The notes: generated from the letters alone by a model not told the origin. Positions 48,850 through 57,948 are shown, counted from the stretch's first letter. The stretch is 64,000 bases of DNA from Pegoplata infirma (GCA_963921195.1 OY992537.1:35201410-35265409); one strand, 5' to 3'. Program-made: numbers and translations.

Positions 48850-51800
48850 TAAAGTTTAAAAAAATTACCAAAAAAGCTTTTTAATAAAAGTACCAAAATA
48901 GTACTTCTTGATGAAAAGTACCAAAATAATACTTTTAGATAAAAAGTACCAAAATATCATTGTCGTAAAATCAAATTTTTTTTCCAAAATATTACAGTGT
49001 AGTGATTTTACACTTAAGCAACACATGCAGCCGAAAATTACACGTGATGTGTGTAACGCACATGAAATGTGTAGTAATATACAATATGTATCTTGTTCAA
49101 CCGCCTTGGTCAATGAGGGGTTAATAATTTTACTCTTAAATGATCAACTCCTTAAGTAATAAAGTGTTGATTTAGAAGAAGTATATAAAAGTATAAGAGA
49201 AATACAATATAGAACAAAAATTGAGCTATAAAAAAATTTTGTTTTGGTTTCTTTATATTTTACAAACGACACAAGAAAAGTGGGGCGGGGGAGCAAAATG
49301 TTGTTTTCATTAGACTACGAGACATATGGTTTGAACAAGTGATTTGAAATAATAAATTTTGAATAGGCAACATAAAAATTGGTATAAAAAATAATAATGT
49401 GGAAAATTAAAGTGATAAAAAAAAGCCAATATATATCGAACAAAAATGCTACTGAAAAACAAAATAAATTAATTAATGGAAAACAAAGCTAAGCTAAATG
49501 TAGTGGGGGAAAAATAAAAAAAAAACACACATTTGGATTAGTAGGATTGGTAAATTTATATATAGAGATAGATATTGTGTTAATTTGCACACACTACTCA
49601 CCTATCAAACAATGATGGTTTTTCCTTTTTCACATAATTACTGGGTACATAACCCGATAGATTACGATTATTTTGTACACGCCACCAATGTTTTGAATCA
49701 TCTAATAGTAAATAACGTTCATTTTTTCGTAAATCCAATTCTTGGGCACCCTGAGCAGCATAATCGTATTTGGCTACTACATAGCAAACATCTTCTTGTG
49801 ATTTTCCTAAATGAAAACATAATTTTTTTTTAATAAAATGGTAGAATGAAAAGCGAAATATTAAACATTTGAAAAAATCGTATTTAAATGGATTAGATCT
49901 TATCTGATCTCTTTATATCTAATTATATACGATAGCATGTGATTGGGTAAATTTATATCTGAAATGGGAAAAATTGAATTCTAATAATATATCGGATTTG
50001 GTCAAAATTGGAACAAATTTGACAAATAATTGTATCTGATCAGATACAATTATTAACAAACAATCAAATGCATTCATATATTAACAGATCAAAGCAGATA
50101 AGATCCAAACGACTTTTACACGGGAATAAAAATCAGAATTAATTTGCGTAGGAAAAGCCAAATGGAAACAAAGAAGGTCAAAAACTGTCGTAACCAGAAA
50201 TACAACAAATACTTAAATATAAGGGTTCTCGAATTTTTTAACTTTGGAATTTCGTGGCGAAATATCAATCTAAACGAGTCGCATTGAAAAGCTTAAATGA
50301 TCAAATTTGGAGTTGTCCGTTTTTTTTCAATCGGTTTTTTATAAAAGTAGGCTTTGAGTTATTCGAGAAACCGGGTTTTTACTAGGGTTATATAGTCGCA
50401 ACAAAAAGTCGACTTTTCGACTTTTCGACCTTTTTCAATTTCTAAAAACGACTTTTTTCAAATTTTAAAAAGTCGACTTTTCGACCTTTCGACTTTTTAA
50501 AAAGTCGACTTTTTTCGACTTTCGACTTTTTTCGACTTTTCGACTTTTTTCGACTTTTTTCGACTTTCTTAGACTTTTTAACTTTTTTCGACCTTTTCCA
50601 ACTTTTAAAAAGTCGATTTTTTTGTAAATAAAAGTTTAGTTTTAGTCGACTTTTCGACTTTTTAAGAACAAAAAAGTCGATTTCGACTTTTCGACTTTTT
50701 CATACAAAAAGTCGATTAATCGACTTTTCGACTTTTCGACTATAGAACCCTAGTTTTTACAGTAAAATTATTCGAAATTTTCGAATGCTTAATTTTTTTC
50801 CTTTTTGTACTAATTTTACTGGCCGACATTACCCCTCAGCTACACCTTTATTTTTTTAAGAACGTAAAAAAAAATTCACTTCATTTATTCCTAAAATTTT
50901 GACTAAAAAAATTCATTCCATGTCGTTCCCTGTTCCATTCCATTTCATTCCCCGTTCTATTCCATTTCATTCCCAGTTCTATTCCATTCTGTTCCCTGTT
51001 CCATTTCATTCCTTGTAAGTTTTATTCCTTTCCGTACCTCAGTAGATACGAAAAGTACCATTTTGCCTTTCGTTTACTCATTGAACACCCACTTTTTCCC
51101 AACATGAGATGGAGGCTCCTACATGTCAAATTTTGACATTCTGGAAGTCTTTAGTTCAATAGTTATATAAAGAACCAATTTGCACCCGTTTTGAATCGAA
51201 CCCTTTGAAAATCAAAATTTTCATTAACTTTTTTTTTGCTGGAGGATTCAAATTTTAAATTTAAGGAAATAGAAAAAGTACCAAAGTACAATTTTTAACA
51301 TTTTAGAATCAGAAGTTCTTAAAAAATTTTCGGAATGTTTTGTTCCGATGAATTATACTAAATTTTAAGGATTTGACAAATGATGGATCCAATCGGTACA
51401 TGTTTGAACTTGGGACCCATTTTGCGGGTAATTCGGGTGTAGGGTATTATATGGTCGGTCTTGACCGACTATAATTTTCTTACTTGTTTTTCATGTAGCG
51501 ATCTTAATGGTTTTATTCATGATCAAAAGATTCGTTCAGGAACTGTTGAACGAAGGCAAAAATTGACCGATTTGAACGAGATGGACGAACACAGACATGA
51601 TCAAAACGATCAATGACCGATTGAACTAGAAGAACTAACTTGGTCTTTTATCTGAAATAAACGAAAATGAGCGCTTACCAAATTGAACGAATAAGCACAA
51701 GTCTAATTACGTATTAGGGTTCTATAGTCGAAAAGTCGATTAATCGACTTTTTGTATGAAAAAGTCCAAAAATCGACTTTTAGAATTTGAAAAAAGTCGG

Positions 51801-53762
51801 AAAGTCGACTTTTTAGAATTGAAAAAAGTCGAAAAATCGACTTTTTGAATTTGAAAAAAGTCGGAAAGTCGACTTTTTAGAAATTGAAAAAAGTCGAAAA
51901 GTCGACTATATAACCTTGTTACGTATGCAATTCGAATATTCCAATTGTATTTCGAAAATAACATTTTTAATTCGAAGATTCCAATTCGAAAAATATCAAT
52001 TGCAATTCGAAAAGGATCATTTGTAATTCAAAAAAGATCAATTGCAATTCAAACAAGTGAGAGTGTTAAATTCCGCTGTGCCGAATCTGTTATACCCTCC
52101 AACATGTAAAAAAATAAAAAAATAAATTTTGACAGGGGCGTTGTTTTAAGGGGGGGTCAAGGAAGGGGGGAAGGGTCGGTGAGCTGGGGTGACTCCTTGG
52201 CCCTCATGGTATATATTTTCAACTTCATTTTTGTCTGCTTTGTGCACTTAAGTATTATAGTTTTATAATTATTTAAGTTTTTTTTTTATCCACGCCCTTA
52301 AAAGAGGGGCGGGGCAAAAAAGAGACATTTTTAAATCCCCTGGGTCCAAGCTCAGAACTATAAACTTCTACGAACATAAAAATGTCTCATTTGGTTCACA
52401 AAAATACAAAAAAAAGTCAAAAAAATTAGCATTTTTAAGAGGTTGGTTTAGTTCTTTAAGGGGGAACTTTTTTCCCCCTGGTCCGATTTGGCCCATTTCC
52501 GAACATAACCTGCCATAAGACATATTTATGCCAAACTTGAGGGGTCTAGCTCTTTTATTTGCATCGTGTTAACTACAGACGTACGGACGGACAGACAGAC
52601 GGACGGACGGACGGACATCGCTAGAATGTCTTAGAATCGATCACTGATCAATAATATATATACTTTATGGGGTCCCCAACCGATATTTCGATGCGTTACA
52701 CACAGAATGACAAAGTGAGTATACCCCCATACTGTATTTGGAGGGTATAAAAACATCAATTGTAATTCGAAAATATTAATTGTAATTCGAAAAGGATCAA
52801 CTGTAATTTGAAAAATATCAATTGTAATTCGAAAATATTAATTGTAATTCGAAAAAGATCAACTATAATTTCAAAAATATCAATTGTAATTCGAACTACA
52901 ATAATTGTTTTTCGAATTACAATTGATATTTTTCGAAATATTTTTTTTTTAAATTAAAATTGATCTTTTTTGAATTACAATTGATATTTTTCGAATTACA
53001 ATTGAAATCTTTGAATTAAAATGGAAATTAAAATTGGAATTCGAATAACAATTGATATTTTTCGAATTACATCTAAAAATGGTGTAGGAATTTGCTATGT
53101 TACAGAATACGCAATTTTAAATCCAAACAACAAAAAAAAATTATTTCAGAAAACATTACGTTATGTAAAAAATTACATTACAAAATACGTAACGTAATAC
53201 ATTCAAAACATAATTGACCAAAAAATTTCTCCCTAACATTTTTCCAACTCAAATTCATCCGTTTTGTAATTGCTGTTATATTTTTACTAAACCCTTTTTT
53301 TTTGTAATCCTTACCGTGCTTCATATTGCCCGCCATTGATTGTTGACCACCACAACTAGAATTACCGCTACTACTGCCTGCACTATAATCGCCACTATTA
53401 GAAGTTGTTACTTGACTAAAGGTGACACTTTTATGTTGTGCACTACACGTAGATGCCGTCGAAAGATTTCGCTGATGTTGTGGCGGCTGTGGCTGATATC
53501 TGGGCTGATGTGCTGGCGATGCTGGTGTTGTCGGATACGATCCCTGCTGGGAATGAGGATGATAATGTGATCCCACAACTATATGTTGTTGTTGCTGATG
53601 TTGTTGATAATTTTGATGTGGCAGTGGTTGCGGTTGTTGATGATGACTATGATGATGTGTATTATTTTGTGTTGTTGTTGAGGATTCGGGGATATTACGC
53701 GCAAAACGTTGAGGATATTCCAACATTCCAAGAAACTCCTCTAAATTAAGATTTAGAGGAGA
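35930..53762 (-). CDS. dock: dreadlocks (dock), Nck-family SH3-SH3-SH3-SH2 adaptor, full span of the spliced CDS
   Basis: Cytoplasmic adaptor of the Nck family. Its SH2 domain binds phosphotyrosine on receptors and its SH3 domains recruit proline-rich partners; in Drosophila, Dock links guidance and insulin receptors to Pak and actin regulators (family knowledge). Seen here: five minus-strand coding blocks, 53762-53315, 49806-49602, 41082-40737, 40672-40193 and 36139-35930, with GT donors, AG acceptors and matching phases. From the ATG at 53726 the joined CDS is 1653 nt, 550 residues plus stop. Order: His/Gln/Ser-rich head (1-130), SH3-1 (about 145-200), SH3-2 (about 249-303), SH3-3 (about 322-378), Gly/Asn-rich linker (about 380-445), SH2 (about 450-544). 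All three SH3 ligand surfaces and the SH2 arginine (R476) are intact, so the gene looks functional. Non-coding 5' exons are not identified. Confidence 0.95.
36478..37170 (+). repeat. about 150-bp direct repeats, 539 bp apart, in dock intron 4
   Basis: CAAATTCTGATTAATTTTTA at 36478 recurs at 37017, and about 150 bp are nearly identical; the second copy has an extra TTCTTGCTCGAGG. The interval 36630-37010 holds no recognisable feature. Confidence 0.78.
37171..38107. other. dock intron 4, unassigned
   Basis: AT-rich with a few weak AATCTGAGAATTT-type repeats (37740-38090). Nothing else recognised. Confidence 0.4.
38225..39600 (-). mobile_element. mini-me-like repeat (type B) in dock intron 4
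   Basis: Opposite orientation to 27394-29140: begins AACAAGTGAGAGTGTCACATTCGGC, has a long (GACG/GACA)n tract at 38928-38998, TATATATACTTTATGGGG, and ends near CCCCCATACTGTAGTTAAGGGTATA. The copy appears internally repeated (two ACGATACAGT/GGACTGTATCGTG blocks). Interrupted by the hAT MITE at 38267-38586. Confidence 0.72.
38267..38586. mobile_element. hAT-type MITE inserted in a mini-me-like repeat
   Basis: 320 bp with inverted ends CAATGGTTCCCAACC / GGTTGGGAACCATTG, the classic hAT-family end pattern, and an exact 8-bp target duplication TTTTATAC at 38259-38266 and 38587-38594. Removing it and one TSD copy restores the mini-me junction CGAATCTTTTATACCCTCC. No ORF. Confidence 0.88.
39601..40192. 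other. dock intron 4, donor-proximal part
   Basis: A mini-me type C fragment at about 39640-39845, then 35-bp family remnants (39860-40040) up to the exon-4 donor. The 128-codon minus frame at 39718-40104 consists of these repeats. Confidence 0.5.
40193..40672 (-). CDS. dock: dock coding exon 4: third SH3 domain, Gly/Asn linker and N-terminal half of the SH2 domain
   Basis: The acceptor AG is at 40674-40673 and the donor GTAAGT starts at 40192; 480 nt, residues 322-481, phase 0 at both ends. Intron 3 before it is only 64 bp, in contrast to the multi-kilobase others. The exon begins with a GTG valine codon inside the SH3 strand, not a start. SH3-3: ALYSF at 323-327, W355, P369-R-N-Y372. A low-complexity [10 protein letters not shown] linker and a PPPMERP stretch follow, then the SH2 domain from W450 (SWYYGAITR) to FLIRDSETN, where R476 is the invariant phosphotyrosine-binding arginine. 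The linker is the least conserved part of the protein, as expected. Confidence 0.96.
40737..41082 (-). CDS. dock: dock coding exon 3: basic linker and second SH3 domain
   Basis: The acceptor AG is at 41084-41083 after a T-rich tract and the donor GTATGT starts at 40736; 346 nt. The first base completes Ser206 with exon 2, giving [19 protein letters not shown] across the junction. Residues 207-321: a basic KKKVKK linker, a Ser/Pro-rich spacer ([19 protein letters not shown]), then SH3-2 from about 249 to 303 with VKYNY (251-255), W281-W282 and P294-S-N-Y297. The acidic tail with MAENVLDIL (313-321) leads in phase 0 into exon 4. SH3-2 of Nck proteins is the one that binds Pak (family knowledge). 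Confidence 0.95.
41930..42184 (+). repeat. GTACCAAAATAGTAC minisatellite, block 1
   Basis: Loose units of AAAAGTACCAAAATAGTACT, each an inverted repeat. The family spreads through dock intron 2, with blocks at 43045-43310, 44030-44300, 46010-46200 and 48630-48960. Confidence 0.72.
42185..43038 (-). mobile_element. mini-me-like repeat (type A), complete copy
   Basis: The reverse complement of the 2001-2804 type: starts AAAACAAGTAAGCAAATTATAG, then the palindrome GTCGGTCTAGACCGAC, a (GACG/GACA)n tract at about 42845-42903, and ends ACCACAGTGTGGTGTAGGGTATA. It lies in dock intron 2. The ORFs over the GACG tract ([12 protein letters not shown]) are repeat translation. Confidence 0.75.
43045..43310 (+). 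repeat. GTACCAAAATAGTAC minisatellite, block 2 (best conserved)
   Basis: About nine units with period about 27 bp, the spacer being TTTTTGATCAAAA, itself palindromic. Confidence 0.82.
43389..43614. repeat. 226-bp hairpin, probable MITE
   Basis: AATGTGCTCGATTCTGGAAT is mirrored by ATTCCAGAATTGAGCACAAT; arms of about 95 bp with TTGATATTCTTTCGAATTTT against its complement around a short centre. Confidence 0.72.
44310..45350. other. dock intron 2, unassigned
   Basis: AT-rich sequence with no recognised element between the GTACC block and the piggyBac-like MITE. Confidence 0.4.
45355..45856. mobile_element. piggyBac-like MITE with TTAA target duplication
   Basis: 502 bp bounded by TTAA at 45351-45354 and 45857-45860. 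The inverted ends are CCCTTAATATCCT / AGGATATTAAGGG. TTAA duplication with CCC...GGG ends is the signature of the piggyBac superfamily. The interior has GGTTCCGCAAGGAACC near 45370-45386 and a related GGTTGATTCGCAAGGGTCCAACC hairpin near 45707-45731 as sub-terminal pairs. No transposase. Confidence 0.72.
46314..48468. mobile_element. 2.15 kb foldback element, ends GGGGCATTCCATGTCAAATC
   Basis: The left end GGGGCATTCCATGTCAAATC (46314) is matched by its complement ending at 48468. Inverted similarity continues nearly to the centre (about 47300), so each arm is about 1 kb. The only large break is the hAT MITE at 47555-47789 in the right arm. Flanks are AT-rich (ATAT on both sides), so no target duplication can be fixed. 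No transposase ORF; the 133-codon frame at 47746-48147 crosses the MITE boundary and is spurious. Confidence 0.78.
47555..47789. mobile_element. hAT-type MITE inside the 46314-48468 foldback
   Basis: 235 bp with 12-bp inverted ends CAGTGGTCGGCA / TGCCGACCACTG and exact 8-bp target duplications CTCTAAGG at 47547-47554 and 47790-47797. It interrupts the right arm of the foldback; the left arm (about 46990-47010) shows the uninterrupted sequence. Non-autonomous. Confidence 0.9.
48630..48960 (+). repeat. GTACCAAAATAGTAC minisatellite, block 5, with a poly-A run
   Basis: Units such as AAAAGTACCAAAATGGAACT; an uninterrupted run of about 30 A lies at about 48815-48846. Both-strand ORFs here are translations of the palindromic unit. 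Confidence 0.78.
49602..49806 (-). CDS. dock: dock coding exon 2: first SH3 domain
   Basis: The acceptor AG is at 49808-49807 and the donor GTGAGT starts at 49601; 205 nt. The first two bases complete Gly138 and the last two begin Ser206. It encodes residues 138-206 starting [21 protein letters not shown]3 hallmarks: the ALYDY-like AKYDY at 149-153, the tandem Trp pair W178-W179, and the P192-S-N-Y195 motif that forms the proline-rich ligand groove. It aligns closely by eye with SH3-1 of Nck1/Nck2. The plus-strand open frame over the same bases is a shadow. The exon stands alone between a 3.5 kb and an 8.5 kb intron, which is why it is easy to miss. Confidence 0.95.
49809..50370. other. dock intron 1, acceptor-proximal, unassigned
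   Basis: Contains GATCAGATACAATTATT-like local inverted segments (49900-50110) but no bounded element. Confidence 0.4.
50383..50752. mobile_element. hAT-like MITE composed of AAAGTCGAC palindromes, copy 1
   Basis: 370 bp with ends TAGGGTTATATAGTCG / CGACTATAGAACCCTA and exact 8-bp target duplications GTTTTTAC (50375-50382, 50753-50760). Almost the whole interior is iterated AAAGTCGACTTTTCGACTTTTT-type sequence, mixing both orientations. No coding capacity. It lies in dock intron 1 or 2 territory, between SH3-1 exon 49602-49806 and exon 1. Confidence 0.85.
51352..51487 (+). mobile_element. mini-me-like repeat (type A), 3' fragment
   Basis: GATCCAATCGGTACATGTTTGAACTTGGGACCC through GGTCGGTCTTGACCGACTATAA and CTTACTTG matches the 3' end of 2001-2804; the 5' part is missing. 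Confidence 0.6.
51715..51918. mobile_element. hAT-like MITE composed of AAAGTCGAC palindromes, copy 2
   Basis: 204 bp, starting TAGGGTTCTATAGTCG and ending CGACTATATAACCTTG, with exact 8-bp target duplications TTACGTAT at 51707-51714 and 51919-51926. The interior is about five iterations of a GTCGACTTTTTxGAATTGAA-like unit. It shares ends and motif with copy 1 at 50383 but differs in length and array structure. Confidence 0.83.
52055..52749 (-). mobile_element. mini-me-like repeat (type B) in dock intron 1
   Basis: Runs from CAAGTGAGAGTGTTAAATTCC to CCCATACTGTATTTGGAGGGTATA, with GACGGACGGACGGACATCGC at about 52600 and the ATATATACTTTATGGGGTCC core. It is inserted within an AATTGTAATTCG minisatellite that continues on both sides. 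Confidence 0.72.
52750..53065. repeat. 21-bp minisatellite arranged as an inverted pair
   Basis: The left half reads ATCAATTGTAATTCGAAAA, the right half TTTTTCGAATTACAATTGAT, turning near 52905, so the block as a whole can fold back. Confidence 0.75.
53315..53762 (-). CDS. dock: dock coding exon 1: low-complexity N-terminal head, with alternative start of the short form
   Basis: The acceptor AG at 53764-53763 follows a CT-repeat pyrimidine tract, and the exon opens with TCT CCT. The first in-frame ATG is at 53726; 12 sense codons lie between acceptor and ATG, so an upstream coding exon is possible but not needed. Residues 1-130 are rich in His, Gln, Pro, Ser and Thr (HHHSHHQQ near 24-31, then QHQQQQH) and have no recognisable fold. 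An internal Met131 begins MAGNMKHG, which I recall as the start of the short Drosophila Dock form; initiation at 53336 would give about 420 residues. The exon ends CAC G before donor GTAAGG at 53314, leaving one base that completes a Gly codon with the next exon. Without splicing the frame runs on into a Lys-rich intronic tail, which I reject as protein. Confidence 0.88.
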
Positions 53763-54670
53763 CTGAGAGAGAGAGAGTAACTAGATTAAACACTTAACAA
53801 AGTTGTAGGAATGATGGAATGTTAATAGTAACGATGCAGCAGCCTCTTCTACTCCAAAATTCCTTTATAACGCTGCTACTATGAAATTTAAAAAAGTAAA
53901 AATTTCAAATAAATTAAGGAGTATACGCTTGAAACGAACGCTAACGGTGATGGTGTTGGTGACGACGATGAGGATGTCCTTTTTACTAGGTAGAATCCAA
54001 TAGTTTACAATGATCGTCTATGGGATGATGCCAATATTGAAACATTTCTAAAGTTGCCAAAACAAAGCCAAATCAAAATTGCAATTTATATAAAAAAGCA
54101 ACAAACATAAAATGAAAAGAGAAGAACAAAAATATAAAATCAGAAAGAGAACACAAATCAAAAAACTTAAAAAAAGCAATATTGTTTTTTAAAAAAAAAT
54201 ATATATATAAGCCAGTAATTTAAGATGAATTTTCTATAAAAACAAGCATAATGAGAGAGATGAAATTATTTTTAAAAATTGTGTAATAAAATATTTAAAT
54301 TTTTTAAATCATTTTTAATTTTTTTAAGTAAATATGGGAGTGTAATAATTGTTCTTATATAAATTCTCATAAACATAAATGTTATCAAATAAATATTTAA
54401 CATTTTTTTATGCTAATGATTTCATGACAAAAAGATTTAATAAAATAATAATAGTTCGTTTCGTTGAATTCACATCCTTTTGTGAGTGAAATAAGTGAGT
54501 TGAATTGCAGCAGCATCTAGTATTGAAATTATGCTTCGTTTGCTGTCCTAGTTATGCATGCTAATATTATGAGCATAAAAGCAGAGATTAAAAGAATGAT
54601 ATCTCTATGGAATTAAGAAATCTTGAAATTAAATGTAATTTAAGTATAAATCAGGACTGGAAATTAGGGC
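53763..54670 (-). other. region upstream of dock exon 1 (5' UTR or intron, no core promoter identified)
   Basis: This holds the CT-repeat tract of the exon-1 acceptor (53764-53780), a stretch with higher GC and GATGATG/GTTGTTG-like repeats (53930-54000), the small upstream ORF at 53986-54045, then plain AT-rich sequence. I cannot place a TATA box, initiator or transcription start with any support. Confidence 0.35.
53986..54045 (-). other. 19-codon upstream ORF in the probable dock 5' region
   Basis: About 280 bp upstream of the first dock coding exon, the minus strand reads an ATG (54045) followed by 18 sense codons beginning MFQYWHHPIDDHC and a TAG at 53988-53986. The composition is unlike the flanking A/T-rich runs. 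A GTAAAA donor-like site overlaps the stop, but splicing there to 53762 gives an early stop, so it would not extend Dock. It may be a 5' UTR upstream ORF or chance. Confidence 0.25.
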
Positions 54671-55138
54671 TTGATTTATACACTCAAAATAATTCTACAG
54701 TAAAAAAATTAGTAAGTGCGTTGGTAACCCAAATCTACTAATAAGTTACCAATTACCAGTATTACAGTAGTTTTTTTAGTATCTTCAAAGTGCTAAAATT
54801 AGTATTTCTTACTGTTTATGAGTAATTTTTGTTGGTAGTTGGTTTTACTAATTTTTTACTATTTTTAGTTCATAAAAGTACTAATATACAGTAATTTATT
54901 AGGTTTTTAATTTATTTTTGTTAGTAATAATTCCGTAAGGGGGCGCTTGTTTACAAGCAGAGCTACCAACTGTTTTTGCTGCAAAATCGTTAAATTTTAA
55001 TTCAGTGTTGCCATTATGTTACATTTCGGGTATTTGCTGGTGCTTTTTTGGTATTGCCGTTTTTTAAATACGCGTTTTTAAAGATAAGGTATTTACGGTG
55101 TTTTTTCCATTTTTTTTAATTTGTGATTTTTATATTAT

Positions 55139-55915
55139 CAATAGATTTTGCTGAAATTTGAAAGTTAAGCCCAAAACCTAATGAAATTGGGAAAATTTGA
55201 TCCATGTTTGGACCTTGGCCTCATACAAACAACCCCTTTAAATTTGAATTAAGTGACTCTAACAATTGATTTAAATTGTGCCGACGAGGAACTTTCGGTT
55301 GTGGTGACTCGCCCCATTTGCTTGCCGACGGTGGCGTTTGGTCTCAATCGTCGGCTAATTTAAATTTTTGGTTATGGAGTTGTATTTTTGTAATGACGCA
55401 ATCAAAATATGTATTTTTGATAGAGTTAAATAAAGAAAATTGGGGTTTATTTTCGTAAAAATTTCAATACAATTTATTGTTTTTACAAAACCAATTTACA
55501 CAGAATTTTGAACAACGCTATGCGTTGTGATCGAATGAGATTTCATCTTAGGTGTGAATTAGGTATAAGTACATGTAGTGTGAACGTGGCCTTACTCTAT
55601 ACAGGATTTATGATTTTTGGGATAAGACTCAAAATAATGCATGAATCTTCGTAATGCATGAAAAATTAAAAAAAAAAAATTAAGGCCTATGGTAAGCGGT
55701 AGGGAACAACTAGTACATATTTTTCCATTTTTTGTGGTTATGCATTACATGGTAATGCATACCGTTACTCCCAGTAGATTTAGTCGCCGATATTCAGTTA
55801 AAAGAAGCATATTTCTCTCAAAATTGTTTTATATGTGTTTTTTCCAGTAATTAAAGATCTTAAAAAAAATATCCAATCGGTCCATGTTTGGACTTTCCTA
55901 CTTGTATTTGTGTAA
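55139..55915 (+). mobile_element. mini-me-like repeat (type A), split and decayed
   Basis: Two blocks (55139-55270, CCATGTTTGGACCTTGGCCTC; 55785-55915, AATCGGTCCATGTTTGGAC) match type A. The intervening 55271-55784 includes an unusually GC-rich stretch at 55275-55350 and no recognisable feature. Confidence 0.45.
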
Positions 55916-56240
55916 AAACTTTTTGGTACATATTTTCTACATTTTTTTACAACTACGTATTTTTAAAAATATTTAATGACTGTTGTTTTTTAAACACTTT
56001 TGTTTACTGTCAAAATAAAGTAAAATGCATAAAAATTAAACTGAAAAATACCCAAACATTTTATTAAAACAGTTCTGTGGCTTGATAATTAATTTTCCAT
56101 TTTTTTTTAATTTTCTCTTTTTTCTTGGCGCTGATTTTTGTTTGGTAAATTTTTACCCTTTTCCTACGATTTTTGCGTTTTTTTTTTCATATTGATAATG
56201 GCAACACTGTTTTTAATAGCGACAAAATGCTCCTTCACAA

Positions 56241-56446
56241 TTCAGCAGCAAGCAGCAGACAGCAAAAATTAAGAGTACACTATTTAATTATAATTTCACT
56301 AAAATGCCGTATTTTTTATTTCTTAACATTGCAAAATCACACATCAAGTTGCAAATACAATAAGTACAGCTTTTATAAATTTATAATTCATAATTAAACA
56401 GGTACTTTATATTTTTGCCGTCTGCTGCTTGCTGCTGCAGTGTGTG
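56241..56446. mobile_element. 206-bp hairpin with GCAGCAAGCAGCAGACAGC arms
   Basis: CAGCAGCAAGCAGCAGACAG at 56241 is mirrored by CTGCTGCTTGCTGCTGCAG ending about 56440, both adjoining ATTTTTGC. The arms are GC-rich while the centre is AT-rich. A 74-codon frame runs through it but shows no protein pattern. Confidence 0.62.
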
Positions 56447-57948
56447 CGAACTCTACGTTTGCTCGCATTAACTGCAGTGCTACCAACTGTTTTTTCTGTT
56501 TGTTTAGTGCGAAAAAGAATTAGAAAAAGTAACAACGCGATACCCAGTCACGGAGTGTTTGTAAAAAAAATATATGTTAAATTTATTTAATTAAATTGTG
56601 TTAAAGTAATTAAATATAAATGTTCTTTATTTATTTAAATATGCACATTAAATAAAATGCAATTAATAATAAAACTACATCAGTTTTTTTGTTAAATCGT
56701 TTTTTTTTTTCAATGATTGTGTAAGAAAAAAATTCAAGCTGCAGAAGAATATTATGGATACACACACGTATACAAAAAAAATGTATGTATAAAAAAAGCA
56801 CCCTCTGTAGTAAAATGTTTGTACATATATTTGAACATGTATTGAGAAAATATTATTTCTTTTTTATATTTTTAGCAATCGTTTATGTGGTACAATCAAC
56901 GCTACATTTTTTTAAACAGCTTAAGAAGACATGTAATTAAGTATATCTTATAACCGAAGTGAAATAAAAAATCATTTATATATAATTTTTTTCTGATTTT
57001 CATTTACTAAAATTGATATAGGTAGTAGTTTTATTAACTAAAATTAGCAATTTTATTTACTAAAATTAGTAATTTTTTTTACTAAATAGGGCAAAAATTT
57101 GAAATATTTATGATGTTTTTAGTAATTATATTTACTAAATTTGTAGTAAATTGCAGTAATATTTACTGTTTTTTTAGTATTTTTCATGTACTACATATTA
57201 GTAACAAATTTCAGTATTGATTACCAATTCCTGCACTAGGTCCTTTTGGACTAAAACATTAGTACTCGTAGCTAAATTTTTAGTATTGAATACCCACGTT
57301 TTTTTTTGAGTGTACTAGATGTAAAAACGATTATTGATAAAAACTTAATTTGAAAAAAGTTATTTTGTTACAAAATTGGTAAAAGAAATAAATTTTGGTG
57401 AAAAAAATTAGGGTAAAAATATATGTACGTTTCTATTACCATTTTATGTTATTTGGTGCAAAAAGCTATGCCGGATTTTTTCAGATTTAAAAAAAAAAAA
57501 AAAAAAAAAATTTGGAGGAGTTTCAAGCATCCCAAAATGATAAATATTTTTTGAGAAAATCTGCACCAAATAACATAAAAAGGGGGGGGGGGGGTGAAAC
57601 CACTAAAAAAATATTTATTGTTTTCCCCCATATGTACTACGGGCAAGCTCATAAACATTTTAAACTTTTTTACAGAAGGTACAAAAACTGTTAGACAAGG
57701 AAAATACGATAATGTTACAAACAATGCAAAATTTTTATATCGAAAAAGCGCTTAATAAATTTTGAAAAAATTTATTAATTTTTTTGACCAGAAAAATAAA
57801 ATTTTGAATAAAAAACTTTTTTTTAGCAATTTTTGTAGTTATGAGTAGAGATGGGCGCGTGAGTGGATTTTGACTCACACTCAATAACGCTCACGCAAAC
57901 AATAATCGAATCAGTCACACATATTTTTTTCTCACGCTCACTCACTAT

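Larger units (their letters stand above)
54679..57314. mobile_element. 2.6 kb element with CACTCAAAA ends and TTAGTAA-rich arms
   Basis: Inverted ends TACACTCAAAATAA and TTTTTTTTTGAGTGTA, flanked by or including TA. The arms (54690-54930, 57000-57300) are rich in ACTAAAATTAGTAA. The central 55000-56900 contains a split mini-me, a GCAGCAAGCAGCAG hairpin and about 20-bp echoes GCTACCAACTGTTTTT at 54960 and 56480. No transposase; possibly composite. The ends resemble those of the AACTAC MITEs. Confidence 0.5.

Noticed and set aside
49585..49833. 82-codon plus-strand frame
   Set aside because: Antisense shadow of the dock SH3-1 exon, whose splice sites and protein match are clear.
53340..53749. 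76- and 98-codon plus-strand frames, Val/Asp- and Thr-rich
   Set aside because: Antisense shadows of the His/Gln-rich dock exon 1.
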